NCBI RefSeq assembly: GCF_900110125.1 | Contig: NZ_FOCN01000004.1 | Location: forward strand, 1-64,000 | Reading direction: 5' to 3' | Length of the DNA: 64,000 nt | Source of the DNA: Cryobacterium luteum | GTDB taxonomy: Bacteria > Actinomycetota > Actinomycetes > Actinomycetales > Microbacteriaceae | In this document: positions 1-7,526 of the stretch, one piece after another | How the letters are laid out: every line of letters starts with the position of its first letter | How positions within the stretch are numbered: position 1 is the first letter of the stretch | Translations under genes and position numbers: made by a program | The notes under the pieces: generated by a model | Database searches by the model: none | Seen by the model: the letters and a program-made list of their open reading frames with translations, nothing else | Told to the model about the DNA's origin: nothing

Positions 1-359
1 ATTCCTTCGCTCGCGAAGAACATGACGAGCGCGATGACGGTTCCCATCCCTATAAGCGCCCACCCAGGGACATACGACGGATCTCTGAGTACGCAGTCGG
101 CTCCGATCAAGGCGGCAACAACTCCGAATGCGCATCCAACCACCACAGCAACACGGTGCTCGCCAGTCGCCCTCTTTTCATTGGGTCGAACGTTAGGCGG
201 TGGAAAAACGAGAAAGCCCAGACACGACGCCAAGCCGCCGACTACCCACATCACGTCTGCAGCAATGTTCCCGTCGTCGAGTATGCGCCGAATGGCGATG
301 GAACCCATGAAAAAACCCAAAACCACAATCACAAACCCCAGGTACGGGCGAAAGTTCAC
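1..359 (-). CDS. Hypothetical membrane protein (3' end beyond window)
   Basis: The minus-strand frame from a GTG at 359 stays open to the window edge and gives 119 residues plus a partial codon. The start is set by a GGAGG ribosome site just upstream, and the only earlier in-frame ATG runs into a stop. The translation is hydrophobic: a first helix reads FVIVVLGFFMGSIAI, further helices lie near residues 40-55 and 80-95, and a last one begins GWALIGMGTVIALVMFF. A short polar loop (NVRPNEKRATGEH) separates the second and third. It looks like a small polytopic membrane protein of unknown role. The plus-strand ORF over the same bases has low-complexity Thr/Pro composition and is taken as a shadow. 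Confidence 0.6.
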   Translation of the reverse strand, partial: MNFRPYLGFVIVVLGFFMGSIAIRRILDDGNIAADVMWVVGGLASCLGFLVFPPPNVRPNEKRATGEHRVAVVVGCAFGVVAALIGADCVLRDPSYVPGWALIGMGTVIALVMFFASEG

Positions 360-517
360 GGGTTACCTCCACAAGGACATGCTCCCAATCGGCGTTCTCT
401 TCTGAAACTTCATGCTTATGCTCCTCCCACCAAAACTGTGAGTCCCAAGGGCTGGCGGGCGCCGTCTAATGCGCTCGCGTAGTCAATGGCCACGGGGTTT
501 GCACGTAACATGATGCG

Positions 518-1150
518 GTGACGATCTCGCAAGCGATACTCGGATTTGCGGCAGTAGCCGCGATCCTCACGGTCATTCCCGGACTGGACACGACTCTGGT
601 GCTTCGCTCTGCGCTCGTGCGGGGCCGACGTCAAGCCGTCGCGACAGCCTTCGGAATCGCGACCGGCGCGCTCATTTGGGGCGCGGCCGCAGCGCTGGGG
701 GCCGCCGCGCTGCTCGCGGCCTCTCACCTCGCGTACCAAGTGGTGACCATCGGAGGCGCGCTCTATATGGGGTACCTCGGCGTCAGCATGATCGTCAAGA
801 GCTTCCGCCGCACGGGCAATGGTCACGCCGCTGCTCTAACCGAATCGGCCTCCCTTTGGCGATCATTCCTTACCGGCACGTGGACGAACCTGCTCAACCC
901 CAAGATCGGCGTGTTCTATATCGCCACCATCCCTCAGTTCATTCCAGAAGGCGCCTCCCCACTCGCTATGGGCCTGCTGCTATCCGCCGTTCACGCGCTC
1001 ATGAGCCTGGTCTGGTTCGCCATCATCATCATCGGCGCGAATGCCGCGCGCCGATGGCTGGCCCATGCCCGAGCGCTTCGCATTATTGACCGGTTTGCAG
1101 GAACCGTGCTCATCGGATTTGGTGCCACGCTCGCCCTCGAGCACCGATAG
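518..1150 (+). CDS. LysE/RhtB family amino-acid exporter
   Basis: The 210-residue product has the LysE-type layout of about six membrane helices. The N-terminal signature is PGLDTTLVLRSAL followed by a Gly-rich GIATGALIWG helix, and the middle has the family motif WTNLLNPKIGVFYIATIPQF. Members export basic or neutral amino acids or homoserine lactones by proton exchange at the cytoplasmic membrane; the substrate cannot be read here. The GTG start has no clear ribosome site but lies exactly six bases after a TAACAT -10 box, so the mRNA is probably leaderless. It stands alone, with 158 bases to the divergent upstream gene. Confidence 0.88.
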   Translation: MTISQAILGFAAVAAILTVIPGLDTTLVLRSALVRGRRQAVATAFGIATGALIWGAAAALGAAALLAASHLAYQVVTIGGALYMGYLGVSMIVKSFRRTGNGHAAALTESASLWRSFLTGTWTNLLNPKIGVFYIATIPQFIPEGASPLAMGLLLSAVHALMSLVWFAIIIIGANAARRWLAHARALRIIDRFAGTVLIGFGATLALEHR

Positions 1151-1377
1151 GCAAGCCCTCCCCACCTGAACTTTGTCGGCGAGCGAGCGGACGTTCCAGC
1201 TGCCCCTGAAGATCATTCCCTCCAACGCACGATGCTGTGCCCTGATTCAGTCTCAACCAGAGATTGATCAGGTTCGTCCACTTGTCGGATCCGCCACGGA
1301 ATCTGCCGATGACGAAGAACGCCGGCGACTAGCGTGGGAATCGACTCCGCCCGTACGGGGTCCGGATTGCGAACACA

Positions 1378-1689
1378 TTAGAGCGCTTCCGGTCTAGCGA
1401 GCTCCCGCAGCGCTGTAATGTGCCCGTCAAATGCCGTGCGCCCTCGACATGTAAGCGAAACGGTGGTGGTGCGACGTGAGTCCGCTCGTTCAGGCGATGT
1501 CTGCTTCGAGGTGTGCACGTAGCCGAGTTCGATCAGGTTGCGAATCGTTTTGGAGAGGTTCGCTTCGCTCACATCGAGCGTATCGACGAGGGTGCTGAAA
1601 CTGGCGGCGTCCAGCGGACGGAGGAGCGCACAGAGCCGCAGCCGTGTGCGTGCGTGGATCGCCTCATCGAAGCGTGGGTCAGCGGGCAC
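1378..1689 (-). CDS. Winged-helix transcriptional regulator (MarR/HTH_34-like)
   Basis: The 103-residue protein is a single winged-helix domain. It begins MPADPRFDEAIHARTRLRLC, has the recognition helix region LDVSEANLSKTIRNLIELGY, and then a wing with TTTVSLTCRGRTAFDGHI. This matches the short stand-alone transcriptional regulators usually paired with a small membrane protein. Its start overlaps the end of the upstream membrane-protein gene by 11 bases, so the two are translationally coupled. A perfect 6-3-6 palindrome before the first gene of the pair is a good candidate for its own operator (inference). Confidence 0.85.
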   Translation of the reverse strand: MPADPRFDEAIHARTRLRLCALLRPLDAASFSTLVDTLDVSEANLSKTIRNLIELGYVHTSKQTSPERADSRRTTTVSLTCRGRTAFDGHITALRELARPEAL

Positions 1690-2149
1690 GTCTCAGGTCC
1701 CGAGCGTATGCCTTGTCGTAGATCGCGACGCCAACGAGCATGAGTATGAACCCGGCGGACGTGGAAGCGATGATCCAGGAGCGTTCGCCGATCATTGCGA
1801 GGGCGAGGGAGGTGACGAAGGCTGCGACTATCAGGGCGCACAGTGCGATCAGCACTGCCAGGCTCACCGGACCGGCCGGGCGGTTGGTCGAGATCCCGGT
1901 CCGCTTGCGAAAGGCGTGATCGATGCCGACGAGGGCGATGGTGGCAAGCGCGGTTACGACGCTCATCGGGCCAGCCACGCCCGCCGCCGGCGAGGCGACT
2001 ACTGCGGCAACCGCGAGAGCCTGTGCCGGAGCGGCCCACCACGTCTCAGCAGTGAACCGAGCTGCCAGACGGCGGCGATCGCCGTCGATCATGCCGAGCG
2101 CCTCGCGAGCGAACGCGGAGTCTGGCTCGTCGAAGTAGGCTCTGTCCAT
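1679..2149 (-). CDS. Hypothetical four-helix membrane protein, partner of winged-helix regulator
   Basis: The 156-residue product has a charged N-terminus (about 30 residues rich in Asp, Glu and Arg) and then about four hydrophobic segments: near residues 40-60, 62-78, 95-117 and 122-142 (IASTSAGFILMLVGVAIYD). No catalytic motif is visible. It is the first gene of a two-gene unit with the downstream winged-helix regulator, whose start it overlaps. Pairs of this kind are common in actinobacteria but their role is unknown. The ATG lies about 20 bases inside a palindrome-bearing leader. Confidence 0.75.
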   Translation of the reverse strand: MDRAYFDEPDSAFAREALGMIDGDRRRLAARFTAETWWAAPAQALAVAAVVASPAAGVAGPMSVVTALATIALVGIDHAFRKRTGISTNRPAGPVSLAVLIALCALIVAAFVTSLALAMIGERSWIIASTSAGFILMLVGVAIYDKAYARDLRRAR

Positions 2150-2154
2150 GCAAT

Positions 2155-2169
2155 CAAGTGCATCACTTG
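2155..2169. promoter_or_regulatory. Candidate operator, 6-3-6 perfect palindrome
   Basis: CAAGTG-CAT-CACTTG is a perfect inverted repeat located 6 bases upstream of the ATG at 2149 on the minus strand. It precedes a two-gene unit whose second gene is a winged-helix regulator, so autoregulation is the simplest reading. A sequence resembling a -10 box (TAACTA on the minus strand) lies just upstream of it. The palindrome is seen; its binding protein is inferred. Confidence 0.45.
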
Positions 2170-2279
2170 CCTACTAGTTATGCAACTCCATTCGACTTCG
2201 AGTCTTGCGTTGAAAACGGTGTCAGTGGCCCTTACGCGTGTGGGACATTACCGGACGCTAGTCCCGCTAGTTCGCGTAG

Positions 2280-2641
2280 ATGGGGCTTGCCAGCACGGAG
2301 AAGCGCGGTCAGTCCGTCGAGGTGCGAGTGCGCGCTGATACGCCGGCCTTTTGGCCCATCGCGGAACTGCTTGCCCTGACGTACGGGCCGCCCGCCGTGC
2401 GGGGGAGCTGGGGGACGCTCCGGCAGACATCTATGTACTCCTCGTCGGCAACCCGCCCCGTGGTGCTGTCAACGAGGCGGCACGCCTCGCCGGCACCAGT
2501 CTGGGGCGCAGTCTGGGGCGCGAAGTGAACGTGCGAATCGTGAGTGCGGCCGCGTGGGAGGCTGCCAGCACGGACCCGTTCTTGCGCACCCTGACCGAGC
2601 GTCCGATTGTGAGCCTTGAACTTCGGGAGGAAAACCCATGA
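2280..2641 (+). pseudogene. Decayed nucleotidyltransferase (MNT-type, ArsR-HTH class)
   Basis: Two frames together spell the C-terminal half of an actinobacterial nucleotidyltransferase-domain protein. Frame 1 from about 2283 gives AFWPIAELLALTYGPPAV, then directly GSWG, so about 25-30 residues normally between these motifs are deleted. Frame 3 then carries ELGDAPADIYVLLVGN and finishes with STDPFLRTLTERPIVSL. The catalytic Asp-x-Asp pair reads Asp-Ile-Tyr. A 12-base tandem duplication at 2498-2521 repeats Ser-Leu-Gly-Arg. The N-terminal winged helix is absent and an in-frame TAG sits right before 2280. The end overlaps the following HEPN remnant by ATGA, the usual coupling of such pairs. Confidence 0.7.
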
Positions 2642-2852
2642 TCAACCGTGGGGACCGCGGTAGAGCCGAGGTTGACTTGCTTGTCAACCAAGGCCGCCGT
2701 ACGCGGGTCGCTGCCAATCGTGACCTTGGCGAACGTCACCTAGCGCAGGCGCAGGTGCACCTCACGGCAGCAGTGACCCTGCGCGACCTCGATCCCGCCG
2801 GCGCGTTCACCCTCACATACGATGCGGCGCGCCTCGCGCTCGCGGCCAGGTG
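2638..2852 (+). pseudogene. Truncated HEPN-domain protein, partner of the nucleotidyltransferase remnant
   Basis: After a start coupled to the nucleotidyltransferase remnant (ATGA overlap), about 70 residues read like the N-terminal half of the short HEPN proteins encoded next to such nucleotidyltransferases. The best match to the family pattern is LDPAGAFTLTYDAARLALAA. Similarity stops near 2850 and the frame continues as Arg-rich junk into the convergent aldolase gene ending at 2873. The C-terminal half, which carries the HEPN catalytic R-x4-6-H motif, is therefore missing. I read the pair as a dead toxin-antitoxin-like module. Confidence 0.65.
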
Positions 2853-2872
2853 TCGTCTCCGAGAGACATGTG

Positions 2873-3766
2873 TCAGTCATCGAGCCGCAGCTCGTCAACG
2901 AGCTGCGCGACGCGTGCCCGCGCGACCGGCCCGAGTCCCTGCACCGGGCGGGGCAGACAGTTGGCTGCGACGAGCCCGAGATGCTCTGCGATCGCCGCGG
3001 TGACGCGATAACTGCCGTGGGCCGCAAATAGCGCCCACAGCGGTTGCAGCCTGGCGGATTCAGCCGAAGCCGCCGCGTGGTCACCGGCGAGTGCGGCACG
3101 GGTGATTGTCAGAGCGGGGACGGGAAGGGTGCCGCCGATAACGGAGTACCACGCGTCACAACCGGCGTTGAGTCCGGTCGCTGCGAAGCTGTCGCCCGAG
3201 ACGCCAACCGTTACGGTGCCGGGGATCTGGTCACGGATCGTCCGCACGCGCGCGGCCGCGTCGTCAGGATCGGCTGGGACGCCGGGAATTTTGATTGATG
3301 CCACCTGCGGCAAGGTCGCAATCCGCGCGTAGAGGTCATCGGTGAACGTGACGTGTGTCGTGCCGGGATTGTCGTAAACCACAAGTGGCACGGATAGGTC
3401 GGCGGTGACATCTTTGAACAGGTCGAAAACTTCGTCGTCCCCGAGTGCTTGATAGGTGACCGGGGCGAGGAGGACCGCCCTCGCGCCGGCCTCCTGCGCG
3501 TCTTCCGCTAACTTCTGCACCTGAGAGGTTCGCAGAGCGCCGATCCCTACGATGACCGGAACCAGGCCGGCATGCCGAACAGCGACCTGAGCGACGCGAC
3601 GCCGCTCCTCTCGATCGAAATACATATACGAGCCTGTCGATCCGAGCGCGGTGATCGAGTCGACTCCTGCAACGGTCAAGCGTTCGAGCAGACGGGTGTA
3701 AGCCGCCTCGTCGAAGGCGTCATCGCGGAGAGGGGTATGTGGGAAAGCACTGAGGCCGGTGAACAT
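2873..3766 (-). CDS. DapA/NAL family class I aldolase or lyase
   Basis: The 297-residue product is a TIM-barrel enzyme of the dihydrodipicolinate synthase/N-acetylneuraminate lyase family. Visible motifs are the carboxylate-binding loop ALGSTGSYMYFD, the catalytic Tyr in VVYDNPG and the Schiff-base Lys in VASIKIPGV. Members condense or cleave pyruvate-type keto acids; the physiological substrate is not deducible and no lysine-pathway genes are adjacent, so a role in lysine synthesis is unlikely. ATG at 3766 is chosen because GGAG lies five bases before it; a GTG two codons upstream is possible. Confidence 0.85.
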   Translation of the reverse strand: MFTGLSAFPHTPLRDDAFDEAAYTRLLERLTVAGVDSITALGSTGSYMYFDREERRRVAQVAVRHAGLVPVIVGIGALRTSQVQKLAEDAQEAGARAVLLAPVTYQALGDDEVFDLFKDVTADLSVPLVVYDNPGTTHVTFTDDLYARIATLPQVASIKIPGVPADPDDAAARVRTIRDQIPGTVTVGVSGDSFAATGLNAGCDAWYSVIGGTLPVPALTITRAALAGDHAAASAESARLQPLWALFAAHGSYRVTAAIAEHLGLVAANCLPRPVQGLGPVARARVAQLVDELRLDD

Positions 3767-3867
3767 CGGCACTCCAATCCTGGGGTGTGAGAGTCGTTTG
3801 GGTGGTCGGGGCTGTGTGACGGTGCGGGATCCTGACGTTGGGGCCGAGCCGGCTCAGGTGCCCGGGT

Positions 3868-4524
3868 CTAGGGAGTCAGCCCCAGGAAAGCCCGCAGATG
3901 GCTGGCCCCGTCGACGGCGAGCGGATGTCTGGGTCGACTCAGTGTTTCAGCGGTCAGAACTAGTTTCTGACTCAGCGCGACTTCAGCGTCGCGCCGTTTG
4001 AGGCGGTCGACGCCGTTATCGCGGTAGCCAACCTTGCGCGATACCGCGAACGACGCGGGATTGTCGGTAAAGACCGCCGAGGTGACCTCGGCGGCCTCGA
4101 GGTGATCGAACATGAAGGCTGCAATGGTTTGACGCATCAGCGTTCCGATTCCACGGCCGTGATGTCTTCGGCCCAGCCACGAACCCGTCTCGCCCGTTCG
4201 AGTGACCGGATAGTCCCTGGTGGAGATACTCTGGCATCCGACAACTTCGCCGTTGAACCGGACCGTGGTCTCCAGCGTCCAGGACGCTGGCTTCATCCCC
4301 GCTCGCTGCGCCCAGTGATACTGCATGAGCCGCAGCCGCACCTCGTCAGTCGAGCCCAGGGTCCACGGAAAACCGAACGGCATCTCGGTCGGCGCATGAA
4401 TTCCGGACTGGGCGAGCGCGACAAGGTCTGGTAGGTCGGAGTCGCGAACAGGGGTCAGGGTCACCGGGCCACAGGTGATCGTAAGTCCAAACGGCGGCCA
4501 TAAGTCTTCTATCGGTTCTGGCAT
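3868..4524 (-). CDS. GNAT family N-acetyltransferase
   Basis: The 218-residue protein has the RimJ/RimL-like GNAT arrangement: an N-terminal beta segment (GPVTLTPVRDSDL), an acceptor region, and the acetyl-CoA pyrophosphate loop GRRHHGRGIGTLMRQ around residues 127-141, followed by TSAVFTDNPASFAVSRKVGY. Such enzymes move an acetyl group from acetyl-CoA to an amine; the acceptor is unknown. The C-terminal tail of about 30 residues is extra. The ATG has no ribosome site but lies exactly six bases after a TAGGCT box on the minus strand, which suggests leaderless expression. Confidence 0.85.
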   Translation of the reverse strand: MPEPIEDLWPPFGLTITCGPVTLTPVRDSDLPDLVALAQSGIHAPTEMPFGFPWTLGSTDEVRLRLMQYHWAQRAGMKPASWTLETTVRFNGEVVGCQSISTRDYPVTRTGETGSWLGRRHHGRGIGTLMRQTIAAFMFDHLEAAEVTSAVFTDNPASFAVSRKVGYRDNGVDRLKRRDAEVALSQKLVLTAETLSRPRHPLAVDGASHLRAFLGLTP

Positions 4525-4640
4525 TTCATCAGCCTATTGGTCTTCAAAGGTGAGCCTCTGGTCGAACGGGAGGCCCTCGAGGACCCGGCGCCCAGGGCTA
4601 CTGAATCTTTCGCTTCCACACTTTTGGCGCGGTGGCGACC

Positions 4641-5081
4641 TCAGCCGATTCGCTCGGCCAAAGCGACGATAATTCCTTCCGGGCCGCGCACGTAGGCCAT
4701 ACGCCAGACTCCCTCATACTGGCCGATGCCGCCGACCAGCCCGTACCCCTCCGAGGCCAGCCGATCAACCTGCGCCTGGAGGTCGTCGACTTCGAAGGAC
4801 AGGCTGCGCAACCCGAGCTCGTTCGCCATTGCCGCAGGCGATCCGCGCTCAGGGTCGGGCCGCACAAAACTGGACAGTTCTACACCTGTATCACCGTCGG
4901 GTGTGCGCAACATGACGATCTCTGTGCGGGAATGCGGGATTGCGATCACCGTATCGATGAAGTCACCCTCCACGAACGTTCTGCCCGCGATCTCGAGGCC
5001 GAGTCCGACGAAGAACTCTGTCGCCAGGTCGAGGTTCTGAACGGTGACGCCGACGTGGTCAAACCGAAGGATTCGCGGCAT
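4641..5081 (-). CDS. VOC (glyoxalase/bleomycin-resistance) family protein
   Basis: The 146-residue product shows two beta-alpha-beta-beta-beta modules. The first starts RFDHVGVTVQNLDLATEFF and the second is LSFEVDDLQAQVDRLASEGY, ending YVRGPEGIIVALAER. These are typical of metal-dependent vicinal-oxygen-chelate proteins (lyases, dioxygenases or drug-binding proteins). Metal ligands may be His in the first module and Glu near the C-terminus. The start at 5081 is backed by GGAGG eight bases upstream; an in-frame ATG ten codons earlier is less likely. Confidence 0.85.
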   Translation of the reverse strand: MPRILRFDHVGVTVQNLDLATEFFVGLGLEIAGRTFVEGDFIDTVIAIPHSRTEIVMLRTPDGDTGVELSSFVRPDPERGSPAAMANELGLRSLSFEVDDLQAQVDRLASEGYGLVGGIGQYEGVWRMAYVRGPEGIIVALAERIG

Positions 5082-5258
5082 GGGCTGAGCCTCCAATATC
5101 TCGTTCGACACGGTTACGACGGAGCCTACGTCGAAATCAGCACGATTCGTTCAGCGCGATTAGTACTGTCGCGATCAGTGCGCCAAGATCGACGTGGGGG
5201 CATTGTCGTGTTTGCCCGTTTCTGCGGGTTTCACTTCGCCGCGAACTTTGGGGATGAC

Positions 5259-5804
5259 ATGGAAGTTGCACAAGCTCAGGCCGACGTACGTCGCATCTAC
5301 CGCGCCGGATTTCCAGGGCCGTTGGTTTCAGCCATAGTTTGGGCCGCGGCCAGTGTGGTCTTCACGTGGGGGTCGGTGGCTGCCGGCATGGCTGCGCTGT
5401 TCTTCGGTGGCATGTTGATCTTCCCGCTGAGCACCCTGCTCATGAAGCTGTTGGGCGGCCCGACCGCGTTACCGAAGGGGCATCCGTCAGCAGCGCTGGC
5501 TTTGCAGTGCGCGCTTACTGTGCCGCTCGGACTGCTCCCGGCCATCGTGCTCGGCAGTTATGAGCCTGTTCTCTTCTTTCCCGCGGCGCTTATCGTCGTT
5601 GGAGCGCACTATCTCGTCTTCATCTCCCTCTACGGCATGCGCATTTTCGCGGTTCTGGCCGGCGTGCTGATTGTGCTGGGAGTGAGCGCACTCTTTTTTG
5701 CGCCAGAATTCGGAGCCATCAGCGGCTGGCTGGGTTCCGGGGTCTTCCTGCTCTTCGCGGTGCTGTTGTTTCGGGCGCAGGACGAGGTGAGCGTCATCGG
5801 GTAG
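5259..5804 (+). CDS. DUF7010-like membrane protein
   Basis: The 181-residue product has about five or six membrane helices. The recognisable family segment is ALFFGGMLIFPLSTLLMKLL, with later pieces FFPAALIVVGAHYLVF and SLYGMRIFAVLAGVLIVLG. It matches my memory of the DUF7010 family, whose function is unknown. The frame stays open upstream to 4632 but that part is antisense to the VOC gene. ATG at 5259 begins the conserved MEVAQAQADVRRIYRAGF and has GGGGA before it; an upstream GTG in frame is possible. The next gene starts ten bases after the stop. Confidence 0.7.
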   Translation: MEVAQAQADVRRIYRAGFPGPLVSAIVWAAASVVFTWGSVAAGMAALFFGGMLIFPLSTLLMKLLGGPTALPKGHPSAALALQCALTVPLGLLPAIVLGSYEPVLFFPAALIVVGAHYLVFISLYGMRIFAVLAGVLIVLGVSALFFAPEFGAISGWLGSGVFLLFAVLLFRAQDEVSVIG

Positions 5805-5813
5805 ATTCGGCCC

Positions 5814-6362
5814 ATGACGAAACCACAAGGCGTCGGCCCGTACGTGAAAGTGACGCAACGCGGGTGGCCCGAGTGGGTTGCCTTGATTGACGGGTTCGGC
5901 GGCAGGGAACTGGCTCATCCCGACATCGTGCCGCTCGTGCAGGATGCGATCGCGCATCTGGATCTGAAGAACCACGGGTGGTGGGCGCAGGGCATCACGA
6001 TCGCATACGAACAGCACATCGGGCGCCGCATCCCTGGACAGCAAGGGGACGGCACGTTCGCAGCCAGTGCCAGCAAGTCGGTATCGGGCTCGATGGATGC
6101 GGCGATAACCGCTTGGATAGCCCTGGTCGCCGGGCGTACGTCGTTCAACGGGCTTGACGTGACGGATGAGCCCACCACTTCCGCGACCGCCAAGTGGCGT
6201 TATTGGCGTTGCCAATTAGAGGATGACTCCCGGGTCAATGTCACCGTCAACGAAACGGCGTCCGGCAAGTGTCGCGTTGCGGTGCAGCACAGTCAACTTG
6301 TCTCGCCCGAGGCGGCGGCTGAGTGCAAGACCTATTGGAAGACTCAACTCGCAGCACTCTGA
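5814..6362 (+). CDS. Uncharacterized DUF4287/AHSA1-like protein
   Basis: The 182-residue protein resembles a known two-part uncharacterized family. The N-terminal part reads GWPEWVALIDGFGGRELAHP with NHGWWAQGITIAYEQHIG. The C-terminal part, from about residue 75 (FAASASKSVSGSMDAA), is AHSA1/START-like and ends CRVAVQHSQL followed by KTYWKTQLAAL. AHSA1-like folds bind hydrophobic ligands or Hsp90, but no function is known here. The ATG follows a TAGATT box with a six-base gap, so leaderless translation is likely even though the DUF7010-like gene ends ten bases upstream. Confidence 0.6.
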   Translation: MTKPQGVGPYVKVTQRGWPEWVALIDGFGGRELAHPDIVPLVQDAIAHLDLKNHGWWAQGITIAYEQHIGRRIPGQQGDGTFAASASKSVSGSMDAAITAWIALVAGRTSFNGLDVTDEPTTSATAKWRYWRCQLEDDSRVNVTVNETASGKCRVAVQHSQLVSPEAAAECKTYWKTQLAAL

Positions 6363-6528
6363 TCACGGCAGCGCCGCCGTGGTGAGTCTCGGTGCAGTGT
6401 CGACGGGGTCGAGGGTGTCGCACGGGGTGAACTTGCCGAGGCACTCGGCAATTTCGACGTGCGCAGAACACCTCGAACTCGGCCCGCTCCTCGGGGGTGG
6501 AGGGCCAGTAGCCGCGAGACCAAAACTT

Positions 6529-6921
6529 TTAGCGACCGGGGATCGAGGCCACCGCGTCGATCTCGACCAGCGCGCCTGCTCGCGCCGGGGTGACGGCGAG
6601 CACCGTGACGGCGGTGCGGCGATCTCCCCAGACCGCTGCGGTGGCGGCGTAGGCTTCACGGGGGTCGATGCCCGTGGCGAGATAAACCGTCAGTTTGACC
6701 ACGTATTCGGGGCCGGTCCCAGCCTCGGCCAGCACGGCAAGCACGTTGCGCAGCGCCTGTTCGGTCTGCGCTCCCAGCCCGTCGAGCAGCGCGCCCGTGC
6801 TGTCGATACCGTTCTGACCGCCAACGTACAGTGTCGGTCCCGCCAAAGCGATCATGCCCTGCGCGAAGGCTGGACTGCGAAAAAGCCTGGGTGGGTCGAT
6901 CGGTGTGGGGTGCGAAGTCAT
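6529..6921 (-). CDS. RidA/YjgF family protein
   Basis: The product of about 130 residues has the Rid fold signature: LFRSPAFAQGMIALAGPTLYVGGQ-type N-terminus, ALRNVLAVLAEAGTGPEYVVKLTVYL, and VTVLAVTPARAGALVEIDAVA at the end. The Arg that RidA uses to deaminate enamine/imine intermediates from PLP enzymes is not in its usual setting (VTPARAG), so activity is uncertain and a Rid1-7 subgroup member is likely. ATG at 6921 is preferred; a GTG at 6948 overlaps the stop of the upstream RibD-like gene, and the two are probably co-transcribed. Confidence 0.8.
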   Translation of the reverse strand: MTSHPTPIDPPRLFRSPAFAQGMIALAGPTLYVGGQNGIDSTGALLDGLGAQTEQALRNVLAVLAEAGTGPEYVVKLTVYLATGIDPREAYAATAAVWGDRRTAVTVLAVTPARAGALVEIDAVASIPGR

Positions 6922-6937
6922 CGTGGTGTCCCGTGCG

Positions 6938-7489
6938 TCACTCGGCACGCAGGCCGTAGGTCAGCAGAGCATTGCCCTTGCTCGTCATCAAGGACTTCTG
7001 CAACGTCAGCCGGGTCAGGGGATCGGTTGGTTCGAACAGATGCCGACCTTCGCCCGCGATGACGGGGTGCGTCATCACGGTGAGGGAATCCAGCAGGCCA
7101 GCGAAGAATAGATGACGCACCAGCGAAATGCCGCCGACCAGCGAGATTTCGCCGCCCTCGGTGTTCTTCAGGTCGGTTACGAATTCGTTGAGATCGCCGG
7201 TGATCAGCGTGGAATTCTGCCAGGTCAGGTCCCCGGTCAGGGTGCGCGAGGCGACAAACTTCGGCACCGGATTGATGAAGGCCCCGAACGGGTCGTCATT
7301 CTCGGCGTTCGGCCAATAGTCTGCCCACTGTTGGTAGCCGACTCGACCGAGCAGCACCGCGTCGACGCGGTTGATCATGGCGGTCATTTCTCTGCCCAGC
7401 TCCTCGTCGAAACTGTCGAATTGCCAGAGATTCGGCGACTCCACCACGCCGTCGAGGGACATGAACAGGCCGGCGGTTAGTTTTCGCAT
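6938..7489 (-). CDS. Dihydrofolate reductase family protein (RibD C-terminal domain)
   Basis: The 183-residue product opens with MRKLTAGLFMSLDGVVESP, the hallmark of stand-alone RibD C-terminal-domain reductases. It continues with a nucleotide-binding region AVLLGRVGYQQWADYWP and GGEISLVGGISLVRHLF. These proteins have a DHFR-like fold and bind NADPH; few have known substrates and they are not the essential folate enzyme. A GGGAG ribosome site lies eight bases before the ATG. It probably forms an operon with the RidA-like gene downstream. Confidence 0.85.
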   Translation of the reverse strand: MRKLTAGLFMSLDGVVESPNLWQFDSFDEELGREMTAMINRVDAVLLGRVGYQQWADYWPNAENDDPFGAFINPVPKFVASRTLTGDLTWQNSTLITGDLNEFVTDLKNTEGGEISLVGGISLVRHLFFAGLLDSLTVMTHPVIAGEGRHLFEPTDPLTRLTLQKSLMTSKGNALLTYGLRAE

Positions 7490-7526
7490 CAGAGTTCTCC
7501 CAAAGTCGGTGAAATGCTAGTACCGA

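Noticed and set aside
22..405. 127-residue plus-strand ORF at the window start
   Set aside because: Thr/Pro-rich composition opposite a hydrophobic, ribosome-site-bearing membrane protein frame.
1151..1377. Possible transposase remnant
   Set aside because: Short peptide stretches on both strands looked protein-like, but no transposase motif or inverted ends could be found.
4632..5258. N-terminal extension of the DUF7010-like frame
   Set aside because: Antisense to the VOC gene, with no hydrophobic or conserved pattern before residue MEVAQAQ.
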